A DNA stretch of 64,000 nt. Origin: JAOAPY01 sp041492185. Lineage in GTDB: Bacteria; Acidobacteriota; Blastocatellia; Pyrinomonadales; Pyrinomonadaceae. Below are positions 26,639-35,874 of this stretch, piece by piece. A program made the translations under genes and the position numbers. The DNA lies in assembly GCA_041492185.1 (NCBI GenBank), contig JBGPWL010000001.1, forward strand, positions 1 to 64,000, written 5' to 3'. Every line of letters begins with the position of its first letter. The first letter of the stretch is position 1. Below the pieces are notes generated by a model. The model made no database searches and was not told where the DNA came from. It worked only from the letters and a program-made list of their open reading frames with translations.

Positions 26639-27211
26639 TTAAGACCTGAATATGCCCTTGTTTTCTTTATGGACCTTCTCGGCTTGAGCGCCCAGATCAT
26701 CGGCCTCTTTGACCAGTTTCGAGACCTTGGCGTCGTTCTCTTTTGCTTTGGCTATGAACATGCTGGGACCCGAGCTATCAATCAATGCCTGCGGAGTGCC
26801 TTTCGCCGTTTCCATTAATTCGGCGCGCGTCTTGTATTCTTTCGCTTTGAGCGTCAGATACTCCTTGAACTTGGCGTTGATCTTCAGCTTACTTGCTTCT
26901 TCATACTTGTTAGCCGCTTCGTTGCATTTCGCCCTGGCCTTGTCGTAAGCAGCGATCGCGTCTTTGGCGAGGCCTCGGGCCGCTACCGGTTCCTCGGCAC
27001 TTTTGATATCGGGCAAGGCGGTCATCATTGCCTGCCTCTTCTCTTCGGCTTCGGTCAAGAATTTTTTCCCGTCCTGGGCCGCCGCATTGCCTTCGTCGAC
27101 AAGTTTGTTGGCCTTGTCCGTCTCATTTAGGAGGTTGCATGCCAAAACCGCGACGAGAATCAGCCCCAAGGCTAGCATCGAAGTCGAATTGCGTTCTCTA
27201 ATCATTTTCAT
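26639..27211 (-). CDS. helical lipoprotein, unknown function
   Basis: The 190-residue product carries a lipoprotein signal with lipobox VLAC (cysteine about residue 25). It is otherwise almost wholly helical and charged (KANKLVDEGNAAAQDGKKFL, KAKENDAKVSKLVKEADDLG), consistent with a coiled coil. It should be attached to the inner or outer membrane facing the periplasm. An AGGAGA site lies upstream of the ATG. No family could be named. Confidence 0.75.
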   Translation of the reverse strand: MKMIRERNSTSMLALGLILVAVLACNLLNETDKANKLVDEGNAAAQDGKKFLTEAEEKRQAMMTALPDIKSAEEPVAARGLAKDAIAAYDKARAKCNEAANKYEEASKLKINAKFKEYLTLKAKEYKTRAELMETAKGTPQALIDSSGPSMFIAKAKENDAKVSKLVKEADDLGAQAEKVHKENKGIFRS

Positions 27212-27434
27212 CTCTTGCTTCTCCTGCGTAATCGTTTGGTGTCTCTGGAATTTTTTGTTTCGAGTAAAGGGAAACTCGACTCATGGATCGGTCTATTGCG
27301 AGCCGCAAGACAATATGCCAAATGCGACTCGCGAGTCAATTGCTACAAGGGTTTATGATCAGCTAAGGAGATGCCACTTTTTTTGCTAACCGCGTTCTCT
27401 GCGTTTCCACTCGATCGTTCCAAAAGCACTTATG
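27212..27434. other. intergenic spacer, nothing recognised
   Basis: About 220 bases separate the lipoprotein start from the end of the SpoIIM-like gene. I see no open frame with a plausible start, no strong hairpin and no recognised RNA. It probably contains the lipoprotein promoter on the minus strand and the 3' end of the lipid-operon transcript. Confidence 0.4.
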
Positions 27435-28070
27435 TTACACAAAGAAGTACTCCCAGAAGGAAGCGGCGAGAATCACCGCCACCGCCAGCAAATAGAGCCG
27501 CAAAAGATCGCGCAACGCTTCCATAGGCAAGCCGAATAATTTCTTCCCCTGGTACCAGGGCCGCCGCCGGAAAACAGCAAGCGTAAGATTCATACCGGCA
27601 CCCGCCGCTAGCGAGTACGAAATGCCCTGCAGCAGTTGATAAACCAGAAAGTAAACGGCATCGAATGGGTCAGCTATGCGACTCGCGTGACCGCTGTCGA
27701 CGGAAAGAATGCCACGATACCAGGCGCTGTACGCTCCTGACGGGTACGGAGCGACAACCGTCAGTCCTTCAAGAACCTTGGGAACGGCGCGCAGGGCATC
27801 TCTGCCAGACTCAATCGATGCTGCTTTCAAGTGTTTTCCTTGTTGGAACGCAATCGATGCGGGGTCTTGAGTCTCGCCATGCTTGACCAAACGGTCTCGG
27901 CGATCAAGCGCGAACTTGCTACCCGCGTGCGCCATCGCGAGCCCAACCAGAAAGAAAACGAAATAGGTAAGAGCAATAGTCAGGATGGGCACGCGGGCGC
28001 GGCGTACGGCGCGAAAAAAAGGCCATTCAACAATCCGGCTTGGAATCACGTTCAACTCAGCACTGCTCAC
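27435..28070 (-). CDS. SpoIIM-like integral membrane protein
   Basis: The 211-residue product has an N-terminal helix (VPILTIALTYFVFFLVGLAMA), central hydrophobic segments (FDAVYFLVYQLLQGISYSLAAGAGMNLTLAV) and a C-terminal helix (LLRLYLLAVAVILAASFWEYFFV). The glycine-rich AAGAGMN and the C-terminal WEYFF pattern recall the stage II sporulation protein M / DUF95 family, which also occurs in non-sporulating bacteria. It starts four bases after the DDAH-like stop and so belongs to that transcript. Function is unknown. Confidence 0.6.
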   Translation of the reverse strand: MSSAELNVIPSRIVEWPFFRAVRRARVPILTIALTYFVFFLVGLAMAHAGSKFALDRRDRLVKHGETQDPASIAFQQGKHLKAASIESGRDALRAVPKVLEGLTVVAPYPSGAYSAWYRGILSVDSGHASRIADPFDAVYFLVYQLLQGISYSLAAGAGMNLTLAVFRRRPWYQGKKLFGLPMEALRDLLRLYLLAVAVILAASFWEYFFV

Positions 28071-28074
28071 TTCC

Positions 28075-28875
28075 TCAAAAGCGTAGCGACAGACAACTCA
28101 AACCGCCGTCCATCTTCTGAAACTCCGACATCTCCAGCGAGATTGTTTGATAACCCAGATCTCGCAACTTTCGTTCATGCGTCGGATATTCGGCTGCCAC
28201 CAGGAGATGATCATTCACGCGCACACAATTGGCCGCATACTCTTCGCCGGCGCTTACGCGCATAAGATTGTAGCCTTGGAACTCGTCGCGGTCAGCGAGC
28301 GCATCTATCGCCACCAACCGATCATCTCCTAAATACGCCAGACCGCTCTTCAGGTGCAGAATGCTCGTGACGGTCCTTATATCCACAAAGCTGGAACCGA
28401 AACCAAATGAGGCGAGCAGCTCGGCCAGTTGCCGGCCGCCTTCATGATTTGTCCGGTTAGAAATGCCAATGAAGAAATGACTTCCAGCTTCGCAAACATC
28501 ACCACCATCAAGCGTGCCGGGCTCGCGAATCGAATGGAGTTCAGCATAGAACTGAGCCAGCACTCTCCGGACGGATGAAACTTCTCCGACGCGACTCGGC
28601 GCGCCCGGGCGCGTGAGTATCGCACAATGCTCGGTCAACACGGCCACGTCTTCCACGAAGGTCGCATCCGCGTATTGCCCGTCAGCCTCCAGACGCACCA
28701 GCTCCACACCACACTGTTCCAACGCGGCGCAATATGCTTCGTGCTGCTCGAGCGCTCGTTCGTAAATCGGCACTCCCAGGTTGACGGTCGTGAGTCCTTC
28801 GCCGAAATTTGTACTCGGCGGGCGAACGATCGCCCGTTGTATTTTCTTGTCTTGATCATTCATCCGCCGCTTCAT
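28075..28875 (-). CDS. ddaH: dimethylargininase-like (DDAH/amidinotransferase superfamily) hydrolase
   Basis: The 266-residue protein shows the guanidino-modifying enzyme pattern: an acidic substrate-binding stretch DGGDVCEAG, a catalytic His in SILHLKSGLAYLGDD and a catalytic Cys near the C-terminus in MDGGLSCLSLRF. It should hydrolyse methylated arginines to citrulline and amine, although other guanidino substrates are possible. I chose ATG 28875 because it overlaps the upstream lipid-kinase stop as ATGA, a translational coupling. It is followed after four bases by the SpoIIM-like gene. Confidence 0.82.
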   Translation of the reverse strand: MKRRMNDQDKKIQRAIVRPPSTNFGEGLTTVNLGVPIYERALEQHEAYCAALEQCGVELVRLEADGQYADATFVEDVAVLTEHCAILTRPGAPSRVGEVSSVRRVLAQFYAELHSIREPGTLDGGDVCEAGSHFFIGISNRTNHEGGRQLAELLASFGFGSSFVDIRTVTSILHLKSGLAYLGDDRLVAIDALADRDEFQGYNLMRVSAGEEYAANCVRVNDHLLVAAEYPTHERKLRDLGYQTISLEMSEFQKMDGGLSCLSLRF

Positions 28876-29822
28876 GCCGGGCATCGCACACGCAAAGCTT
28901 TCGGAATAACCTGAAACGTTGCCGGCAGACGGCCGGGAAGTTCGCCATCGATCTCGATTGCCACCTGTGTGTTCTTGTCAGCCGGCCGCGCCTCAACCTT
29001 CTTCGCCAACGCATGATGCACTTGATCCATGCTCAGATGTGTCCCTGCATAGATGCGCGGCGCGTTGGAGAGAATCTTCAACGAGCCGAGATCTCCGATC
29101 GTGATTACATCAAACTGGCCGTCGGTCAACTTCGCTTTGGGAGCGATCTTCATGCCGCCGCCAAAGTATCGCGCGTTGGCGATGCAGAGATTGGTAACCG
29201 TGAGACGTTGTTCATTCCCCTCATCAAGTTGGACGATAACTTTCGAGGTTGGCGATGACATTGCCGTTTGCAGCATAGCGGCGCCAAAAGCGATGCGGCT
29301 GCTCAACCATTTTGGCGTGTTTGCAGGCAGCCAATCCGACCCACCGTCTTTCACACGCTCGATCACTTCGGCGCTCATACCAAACGACCCAACCCCAAGT
29401 AGGTATCTCGTATCCTGCGCGCCTTCATGATTAACAAATGTCACGCGCCCGACGTCGATCACGCGTGTCTTTCCCTCGCGCAAGATCTTTGCCGCGTCGC
29501 GCGCTCGTGCCGGGATGCCAATCGTGCGGCGAAAGTCGCCGCCGGTGCCGCTGGGCAGGATGCCAAGTTCAGCGTCCTTGCCGGAATTCAGGATTCCACT
29601 CGCGACTTCTGAAATGGTTCCGTCACCACCACAAGCTATGATGAACCTCGCGCCTTTCCGCGCAGCTTCCGCGGCAAACTCAGTTCCCTCACCCGCTTTT
29701 GTCGTGAATGCAATCGTGAACGAGCCGAAATGCGAACGCAGGTCGCTCGCGATCCTGGGCCAGTCGTCGCGTGTTGCGCCGCTGGCGGATTCGGGGTTGA
29801 CGATTATTAATGGTAGCGACAT
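28872..29822 (-). CDS. diacylglycerol kinase-family lipid kinase
   Basis: The 316-residue protein opens MSLPLIIVNPESASGAT and has the ATP-binding GGDGTISEVASGI and GILPSGTGGDFRRTIG. These are hallmarks of the DAGK catalytic (YegS/BmrU/DgkB) family. Such soluble or peripheral enzymes phosphorylate diacylglycerol or related lipids to phosphatidate-type products. It lies directly downstream of a PlsC acyltransferase, which supports a phospholipid role, and its stop overlaps the DDAH start. Confidence 0.9.
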   Translation of the reverse strand: MSLPLIIVNPESASGATRDDWPRIASDLRSHFGSFTIAFTTKAGEGTEFAAEAARKGARFIIACGGDGTISEVASGILNSGKDAELGILPSGTGGDFRRTIGIPARARDAAKILREGKTRVIDVGRVTFVNHEGAQDTRYLLGVGSFGMSAEVIERVKDGGSDWLPANTPKWLSSRIAFGAAMLQTAMSSPTSKVIVQLDEGNEQRLTVTNLCIANARYFGGGMKIAPKAKLTDGQFDVITIGDLGSLKILSNAPRIYAGTHLSMDQVHHALAKKVEARPADKNTQVAIEIDGELPGRLPATFQVIPKALRVRCPA

Positions 29823-29859
29823 TCGTTTTGTGTAAGTACGCAGCAGAGGGCGATCCGCC

Positions 29860-29951
29860 TTAACGCAAAGGACGCCGAGGTCTGCGCAAAGGCCGCGAAG
29901 CAGGACATCTTTGCGTTCCTTTGCGCATGCCTTTGCGCCCTTTGCGTTTAA
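29860..29951. repeat. dispersed palindromic repeat, GCAAAGG family (copy 1)
   Basis: The left arm begins TTAACGCAAAGGACGC at 29860, and the right arm ends CCCTTTGCGTTTAA at 29951, with further GCAAAGG/CCTTTGC units between. The PlsC stop codon (29948-29950) is formed by the end of this element. A related copy is at 56731-56853. It fills the PlsC-lipid kinase gap and may form a long hairpin in the operon mRNA. Confidence 0.75.
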
Positions 29952-30853
29952 GTTCTTACTTCATCTGCAGTCAAGTGCGAGTTCATCTCTCGATCTCTTT
30001 CGCCAAGCTCGCCAATCTTGCTCATGACAAAGTCACTGATCTCTTTGTACGTCCTGACGCGATCTGGCTTTGGCAAGAGCGCGGAGAGATCAAGCATCGC
30101 GCCGAAATGAATCCGGATCGCCTCGCCGCCCGTCCAATTTCCCAGCACCTGCTTCGGTAGTCTATTTCCCAACCCGGCGATAAAAACCGGAATCACTTGC
30201 GGCGCTGCGTCTTTGATCAATTTGCCCACACCGGGCTGTGCCGCTAAATATGAATATGGATCAGCACTTTTGTTGCGCGTGCCTTCGGGATGAAAGCCAA
30301 TCACGTTGCCGGCGCCTTCGCGACAAAGTTGAGTCAGCCTTCGAAACGAATACTTGTCGAACTCGCGCTTCTCAGGAATCGGTTTGTCGCCGCCGGTAAA
30401 GAACGGCGGGTACATCGACCACCAACCCATCACGAGGTTAACGAACATGCCGGCGAGTGATTGATAAAAGAAACGGCCGCGCACGGGAAAGAAAAGCTGC
30501 TTGCGCCAACGCGTTTTGCGAAACAGCGTGGTTGACACAACGTACATATCAAAAAACGATCGATGATTCGCAACCAACAGAATCGGCCGCCCATGATCCA
30601 CGGCTTCGATGTTCTCCAAGCCATACACGCGCATCAAATTGTAAGTCGACAGATGAATCCAACCCGCGCCAAACACACTCTGACACCAGGTCCAGAAACG
30701 TTTCCAGCGCCCCTGATTCATGCGATGCGTGACGCGGAAGGCGAAGCGCTCGAAGGGTGAGAGTACTCCAAGCTCTTCGCGAGTGGGTAGCAGCACGCTG
30801 GTAGGGGCAGGGCGTGTCCCTGCCCGGCTCTCAGTTACAAGGTCGTCAGGCAT
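29948..30853 (-). CDS. 1-acylglycerol-3-phosphate acyltransferase (PlsC)-like
   Basis: The acyltransferase motif I is VANHRSFFDMYV (HX4D) and motif III is GFHPEGTRNKS; VIPVFIAGLGNRLPKQ follows. This identifies a PlsC-family lipid acyltransferase that should transfer an acyl chain to lysophosphatidate at the membrane. The N-terminus needs care: about residues 7-16 (ESRAGTRPAP) are encoded by an inverted repeat, so the start at 30853 may be wrong. A GTG at 30796 begins closer to the conserved region. It leads the PlsC, lipid kinase, DDAH, SpoIIM-like gene series. Confidence 0.88.
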   Translation of the reverse strand: MPDDLVTESRAGTRPAPTSVLLPTREELGVLSPFERFAFRVTHRMNQGRWKRFWTWCQSVFGAGWIHLSTYNLMRVYGLENIEAVDHGRPILLVANHRSFFDMYVVSTTLFRKTRWRKQLFFPVRGRFFYQSLAGMFVNLVMGWWSMYPPFFTGGDKPIPEKREFDKYSFRRLTQLCREGAGNVIGFHPEGTRNKSADPYSYLAAQPGVGKLIKDAAPQVIPVFIAGLGNRLPKQVLGNWTGGEAIRIHFGAMLDLSALLPKPDRVRTYKEISDFVMSKIGELGERDREMNSHLTADEVRT

Positions 30854-30908
30854 AAATACAGATGTAAAGTTATACGGGATTTATGGCAGGGACAAGCCCT
30901 GCCCCTAC
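30801..30908. repeat. palindromic repeat, GTAGGGGCAGGG family, spanning the PlsC start
   Basis: The arms at 30801-30823 and 30886-30908 are complementary at 22 of 23 positions (left GTAGGGGCAGGGCG.., right ending CCTGCCCCTAC). The unit covers the annotated PlsC start codon and the methionine-synthase/PlsC gap. Translation of the arm yields RAGTRPAPT, a peptide I associate with this kind of genomic repeat. It may act as an mRNA hairpin after metH. Confidence 0.9.
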
Positions 30909-30923
30909 AGTCATGCGGTACGA

Positions 30924-33900
30924 TCACTCAATCGAGAAATACCGCGCTTCCGGATGATGGATGATGATAGCAGAAGTGGACTGCTCAGGTTCCAGTTGGA
31001 ACTCTTCCGTCAGCCCAACGTCGATGCGCGCAGGATCGAGCAATTCAAAGAGCTTTGCCTGATCTTCAAGATTCGGACATGCCGGATAACCAAAACTGAA
31101 ACGCGAGCCCTGATAGCCCTGCCGGAACAGCTCATTCAAATTCTTCGCGTCGTTATCCGCAATCCGCAGCTCTTGGCGAATGCGCTTATGCCACAGCTCA
31201 GCCAGCGCTTCGGCGCTTTCTACACTCAGGCCGTGAAAGTAAAGATAGTCGGCGTAGTTATCAGATTTGAACAGCTCCTGCGCATACTCGCTCGCTCGAC
31301 GCCCAACGGTAACGAGGTGAAACGCGACAACGTCCATCCTGCCGGAGTCTTTTGAAGCAAAGAAATCCGTGAGACAAAGATGACGACCGGCGGGCTGTCG
31401 CGGAAAAGTGAAACGCAAACGCTCGGTTCGCGCGTCGTCCTGGTAAACGATCAAATCGTTACCTTCAGACTGGCAAGGAAAATATCCGTAGACAAGACGG
31501 GGCGACAGCAGACTCTCACGCTTACAACGCTGCTTCAGCTCGTCGAAGATGGGGCGAACAGTATCCCTTACAAATGCCTGGTACTCATCTGCGGGTCTAC
31601 GGCCTTGCTTGAATTGCCACTGCCCCTTAAAGAGCGCGGTCTCATTTGCGAAAGCGAAAACCTCATCAAGGGAAGCGTCTTCAACTACGCGCGAACCGAT
31701 AAACGGCGCTCGCGGGATCTCGATGTCGGTGCGAATGTTTGAGCGCGTGGTGTGCGTCGTGTCGCCGGCAACTTTTGCAACGCCGCGCGGTTTGAGAGGC
31801 TTGCGAATGCCGAGCTTCGCCTCTTCACCAACCAAGTCTTCCTCCTCATCACTGGGCGCAACCGCGGCAATCGCCTGCAGAGTTTCTTCGCTCAATGCTT
31901 CCTGACCGTCGCCACTGGTGAGCTTGTCCATTGTGTGCAGACCGGCAAACGCATCACGAGCGTAGAACAATCGGCCCTTGTATATCGACTTCAGATCGTC
32001 CTCAACATAGCGACGTGTCAGGGCCGCGCCGCCGAGCACCACCGGCACGCTGATGCCCCGCTCGTTCATCAGCTCGAGGTTTTCCTTCATGATCAGCGTC
32101 GATTTTACGAGCAGCCCGCTCATTCCAATCGCGTCAGCCTTGTGTTCCTCGCACGCCTGGAGGATGTTGTCTATCGGTTGCTTGATGCCAAGGTTCAGGA
32201 CCTTGTAGCCATTGTTCGTCAAGATGATGTCAACGAGATTCTTCCCGATGTCGTGCACGTCGCCTTTGACGGTCGCGAGCACCATCGTGCCTTTCGCGGT
32301 CGCCCCACCTTTCTTCTCCATGAACGGTTCGAGGAAACGCACGGCGGCTTTCATCGCTTCGGCTGATTGCAACACAAACGGCAACTGCATCTGCCCGCTG
32401 CCAAATAAATCTCCGACGACCTTCATGCCGTCGAGCAAAATGTTGTTGATGATATCGAGCGCCGGATACTTTTCGAGTGCCTTGGTCAACTCGGCTTCCA
32501 GTCCGATCTTCTCACCGTCGATGATATGGTTCTTCAGGCGCTCTTCGACGGTTTCACCTTTCGACGCTTTCTTGGCGCTCTTGGCTTTTACGCCTTCGAA
32601 TAGCGTTGTGAACTGTGTCAGCGGATCGTAGATGCAAACATCGCCGTCGAACTTGCGCTGGTCGTAGATCAACTCGCGCGCGACTTTCAACTCCTGCTCG
32701 CTGATGCGGTTGAGCGGTTCGATCTTGCTCGCGTTAACGATCGCAGCGTCAAGTCCGGCCTCGACAGCGTCGTGTAAAAATACCGAATTCAAGACGACCC
32801 GGGAAGCCGGGTTGAGGCCGAACGAGATATTTGATACGCCCAGAATCGTGAAACACCCCGGCAACTCAGCCTTGATGCGGCGAATTCCCTCGATCGTTTC
32901 GAGCGCGTTGCGACGGTCCTCCTCGATGCCGGTGGAGATTGGCAGCGCCAGCGAGTCGAAGAAAATGTCCGAGACCGGAAAGTCGAGTTCGTTTTTGACT
33001 TGCTCGTAAGCGCGCTTGGCGATCGCAAACTTGCCATCAGCCGTGCGCGCCATTCCCTCTTCGTCGATCGTGCCAATGACTACACTCGCGCCGTATTGTT
33101 TCGCGAGCTCAATCACCTTGGCGAAGCGCGGCACTCCGTCTTCATAGTTGGTCGAATTCAGAATGCACTTGCCGCCGGCATGTTGCAGGCCTGCCTCCAT
33201 CTTTTGCCACTCGGTCGAATCGAACATCAGTGGCAACTTGATGTTCGTCACCAAGCGCGACGCCAGCTCGTGCATGTCTTTCTCGCCATCGCGGCCAACA
33301 AAATCGACATTGACGTCGAGGATGTGGGCGCCTTCGCGCTCCTGCTCTTTCGCCAGCGAAACGAGACCGTCCCAGTCTTCCGCGTTCAGCAGGTCGCGCA
33401 TCTTCTTTGAGCCGCTGGCGTTAACGCGCTCGCCAACGATCAGGAACGATGCGTCCTGCACATAAGGTTGTTGGAAGTAGATTGAGGACGCCGCCGGCAC
33501 GAGTTTGGCATCGCGGGCCTTTGGCGTGATGCGCTGCATCGCTTCGACGACGAGCTTCAAATGAGCCGGCGTAGTGCCGCAGCAGCCACCGACAACGCTG
33601 ACACCGAAGTCGCTGGCGAAATGCACGAGCTGAGCCGTGAAAGTTTCGGGCGTCTCGTCGTAGTGCATCTTGCCTTCTTTGACTGATGGCAGTCCGGCGT
33701 TTGGCAAAACCGAAACAGGCAGCGGCGCGTTTTCGCAAAGATAGCGAATGCTCTCGCTCATGTGGCGCGGCCCCGTGCCGCAGTTCATGCCGATAACATC
33801 GATCGGGAACGGCGCGAGCGCAGTCAACGCCGCACTGATCTCCGTGCCGTTGAGCATCGTGCCGAACGTCTCGATAGTTACCTGCGCGATCACGGGAATA

Positions 33901-34451
33901 CGCCGGCGAGTCGCTTTGAAGTGATCAAAGATCGCCCCGAGCGCCGCCTTCGTTTGCAGCAAATCCTGGCAAGTCTCGACAATCAACAGATCGACGCCGC
34001 CATCAATCAACCCGCGCACCTGCTCCGCATAAGCCGCTTTGAGATCGACGAAGGTGATATGTCCGAGCGTCGGCAGTTTGCGTCCCGGTCCCATTGAGCC
34101 CGCGACCCAGCGTGGGTGGTTGTCGGTCGAATAGTCCGCGGCAATGCGTTTCGCCAGGCGCGCGGCCCTGATATTCATGTCGTAGGCCTGATCACCAATG
34201 CCATACTCGGCGAAATCGACGGGCGTGCCATTGAAGGAATTGGTTTCGATCACGTCGCAACCAACATCAAGAAATCCGGTGTGCACTTTCTCGACGGCGT
34301 CTGGTCTGGTGACCAGCAGATTTTCGTTGCAGCCTTCGAACCGCAAGCCGCCAAAATCTTCCAGCGTCAGGTTCTGCACTTGCAGATTGGTGCCCATCGC
34401 GCCGTCAAAGACGACGATGCGCTCTTTCAATGTTTCCAGAAAACTCTTCAT
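30924..34451 (-). CDS. metH: cobalamin-dependent methionine synthase
   Basis: The 1175-residue protein is close to the usual ~1230. It contains, in order, a homocysteine-binding barrel (1-310, with GGCCGTTPAH), a pterin-binding domain (about 340-600), a helical cap, a B12 domain with DVHDIGKN (cobalt-binding H733) and GMSGLLVKS, and a C-terminal AdoMet activation domain (PAGRHLCLTDFFAS, GYPACPNLEDQ). It methylates homocysteine with methyl-tetrahydrofolate to yield methionine and tetrahydrofolate. No B12 riboswitch is visible upstream, since only four bases separate it from the preceding gene. The complete domain set suggests a functional enzyme. Confidence 0.97.
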   Translation of the reverse strand: MKSFLETLKERIVVFDGAMGTNLQVQNLTLEDFGGLRFEGCNENLLVTRPDAVEKVHTGFLDVGCDVIETNSFNGTPVDFAEYGIGDQAYDMNIRAARLAKRIAADYSTDNHPRWVAGSMGPGRKLPTLGHITFVDLKAAYAEQVRGLIDGGVDLLIVETCQDLLQTKAALGAIFDHFKATRRRIPVIAQVTIETFGTMLNGTEISAALTALAPFPIDVIGMNCGTGPRHMSESIRYLCENAPLPVSVLPNAGLPSVKEGKMHYDETPETFTAQLVHFASDFGVSVVGGCCGTTPAHLKLVVEAMQRITPKARDAKLVPAASSIYFQQPYVQDASFLIVGERVNASGSKKMRDLLNAEDWDGLVSLAKEQEREGAHILDVNVDFVGRDGEKDMHELASRLVTNIKLPLMFDSTEWQKMEAGLQHAGGKCILNSTNYEDGVPRFAKVIELAKQYGASVVIGTIDEEGMARTADGKFAIAKRAYEQVKNELDFPVSDIFFDSLALPISTGIEEDRRNALETIEGIRRIKAELPGCFTILGVSNISFGLNPASRVVLNSVFLHDAVEAGLDAAIVNASKIEPLNRISEQELKVARELIYDQRKFDGDVCIYDPLTQFTTLFEGVKAKSAKKASKGETVEERLKNHIIDGEKIGLEAELTKALEKYPALDIINNILLDGMKVVGDLFGSGQMQLPFVLQSAEAMKAAVRFLEPFMEKKGGATAKGTMVLATVKGDVHDIGKNLVDIILTNNGYKVLNLGIKQPIDNILQACEEHKADAIGMSGLLVKSTLIMKENLELMNERGISVPVVLGGAALTRRYVEDDLKSIYKGRLFYARDAFAGLHTMDKLTSGDGQEALSEETLQAIAAVAPSDEEEDLVGEEAKLGIRKPLKPRGVAKVAGDTTHTTRSNIRTDIEIPRAPFIGSRVVEDASLDEVFAFANETALFKGQWQFKQGRRPADEYQAFVRDTVRPIFDELKQRCKRESLLSPRLVYGYFPCQSEGNDLIVYQDDARTERLRFTFPRQPAGRHLCLTDFFASKDSGRMDVVAFHLVTVGRRASEYAQELFKSDNYADYLYFHGLSVESAEALAELWHKRIRQELRIADNDAKNLNELFRQGYQGSRFSFGYPACPNLEDQAKLFELLDPARIDVGLTEEFQLEPEQSTSAIIIHHPEARYFSIE

Positions 34452-34455
34452 CTCT

Positions 34456-35685
34456 TTACAGATCGCTTACTAATACGAACGTCCCTTTGCGAAAAATGCG
34501 GATCGCTCCGTTGTACGGGCTGCCGGCTACGCGCGTCGAGAAAACGCTTCGTGCTTTAGGCGTCGCCGCGTCGTCGACGTCAACTACTTCGACGGCAACT
34601 TTCAGCGAGAGGCCTTCAAGGTCGCCGCTCTCTTCGTCCGGGTTAAGATAGCTCTCCAATTGATCCATGATGTATTCATCGGCTGGCTTCAGAGCTTTCG
34701 CTATCTCTTTAAGCGAATAGCGCGCCTCGACAACGTAGCCTTTGGCAGTGCGGCCTGGTTTACTCTCCAGCGGTTTAATGGCCTGGCCGTTCTTTATTAC
34801 CAACCGTACAGCGTCGCCGGTCGTAACTTCGTTGTCCGTAACTTCGGCGCACAGGAACAGATTCTCGCCCACACGTACGGCATGCAGCTTAACCGAGAGA
34901 TCGTCCGCGCCGCCCCAAAGCTGCTTGTTCCGAAAGACGTGCCGCGCTTCGTTCAGCGAAACCGTGTAACCCGGCCACTCGCCCGGCGTCATCTGCCCGT
35001 CGATGGTTGGCGGCTTGGCTAGCGGCAACGCTTGTAATTCGTAGTAAGAGCCGTGCAGCTCGGGCTTCCGCGACTTTCGTCCTTGCGGTCGATCACTCTC
35101 GCCTTTCTCGTGCGCGTTGACCAATCCGGTCGAGAGATTGATATCGAATTCGCTGAAATGCTCGGTGTCGAGAGTGTCTGAAGAATTTATTGTCAACCCA
35201 ATCAGCATCCACTGGCCGTTCTGGTACCGGTAGCGATGCGTGTAGCCCCAGCGATCGCGCGAGCCACCGTAATGAGTAATGACAACGGCGCCGCGCTCAA
35301 TCGATAACTCCTCAAACGGATCACCAAAAACGCCCCCTTCGTCACCATCGAGGACTGCGGCGTCGCTCACGATCGAACGATGCAGCTTGCCATCGCTGCC
35401 ACGCAGCGCCAGAACCAGCACATGTTTGGCGAATTGCGCATCGACCGACGCGCCGTTTCCGCCGTGAGTGAGCACCAAAGCCGCGTCGGGTTGTCCGTCT
35501 CCATTGAGGTCCGCTTCCTTGATCGAGTTCTCCTCGACTCGCCAACCGGGCGGCGCAAAACTCGCAGGACTGTCCGCCGTCTGAGGCACGCGCAGAGGAG
35601 GTCGCTTCACTTCGTCCTGGCTTAACGCGATGCCGTACCGCGTCAGCAGGAGCAGCGCAAGCAAACTTATTTGTCTTGTTAACAT
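34456..35685 (-). CDS. secreted protein with FG-GAP-like and CBM9-like regions
   Basis: The 409-residue product has a signal peptide (LLALLLLTRYGIALS). An N-terminal region with EADLNGDGQPDAALVL, the acidic calcium-loop pattern of FG-GAP/VCBS repeats, follows. The C-terminal domain starts at PTIDGQMTPGEWPG and includes NLFLCAEVTDNEV and DAVRLVIK. That order matches CBM9-like/DOMON-type beta-sandwich domains. The product is probably periplasmic or extracellular. It lies four bases upstream of metH, so they may be co-transcribed despite unrelated functions. ATG 35685 is preferred to GTG 35691. Confidence 0.72.
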   Translation of the reverse strand: MLTRQISLLALLLLTRYGIALSQDEVKRPPLRVPQTADSPASFAPPGWRVEENSIKEADLNGDGQPDAALVLTHGGNGASVDAQFAKHVLVLALRGSDGKLHRSIVSDAAVLDGDEGGVFGDPFEELSIERGAVVITHYGGSRDRWGYTHRYRYQNGQWMLIGLTINSSDTLDTEHFSEFDINLSTGLVNAHEKGESDRPQGRKSRKPELHGSYYELQALPLAKPPTIDGQMTPGEWPGYTVSLNEARHVFRNKQLWGGADDLSVKLHAVRVGENLFLCAEVTDNEVTTGDAVRLVIKNGQAIKPLESKPGRTAKGYVVEARYSLKEIAKALKPADEYIMDQLESYLNPDEESGDLEGLSLKVAVEVVDVDDAATPKARSVFSTRVAGSPYNGAIRIFRKGTFVLVSDL

Positions 35686-35714
35686 GTTCACTAAAATGAT
35701 CCTTGCAAAGTGAA

Positions 35715-35741
35715 AGCCCCGCGCTGAAACAACGCGGGGCT
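35715..35741 (-). terminator. probable intrinsic terminator upstream of the secreted-protein gene
   Basis: A perfect nine-base stem AGCCCCGCG/CGCGGGGCT with a nine-base loop is followed, on the minus strand, by a T-rich run (TTTCACTTT). It would stop transcription arriving from the Uma2 gene before the downstream gene at 35685. It is close enough to that start to act alternatively as an attenuator. Confidence 0.6.
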
Positions 35742-35874
35742 CAAATCAAATCTGTTGCGATTGAAGCTTGCCGAGCTGTTTAGCGGATTGTTTTACGTGG
35801 CCGCAAGTCGCTTTAACTCACCACGTCTTGTCACGGCCTATTCAAGCATTCATAGAGCCGAGCTGTCAACGCCT

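Noticed and set aside
34452..34455. Cobalamin riboswitch upstream of metH
   Set aside because: Only four bases separate metH from the preceding gene, which leaves no room for such an element.
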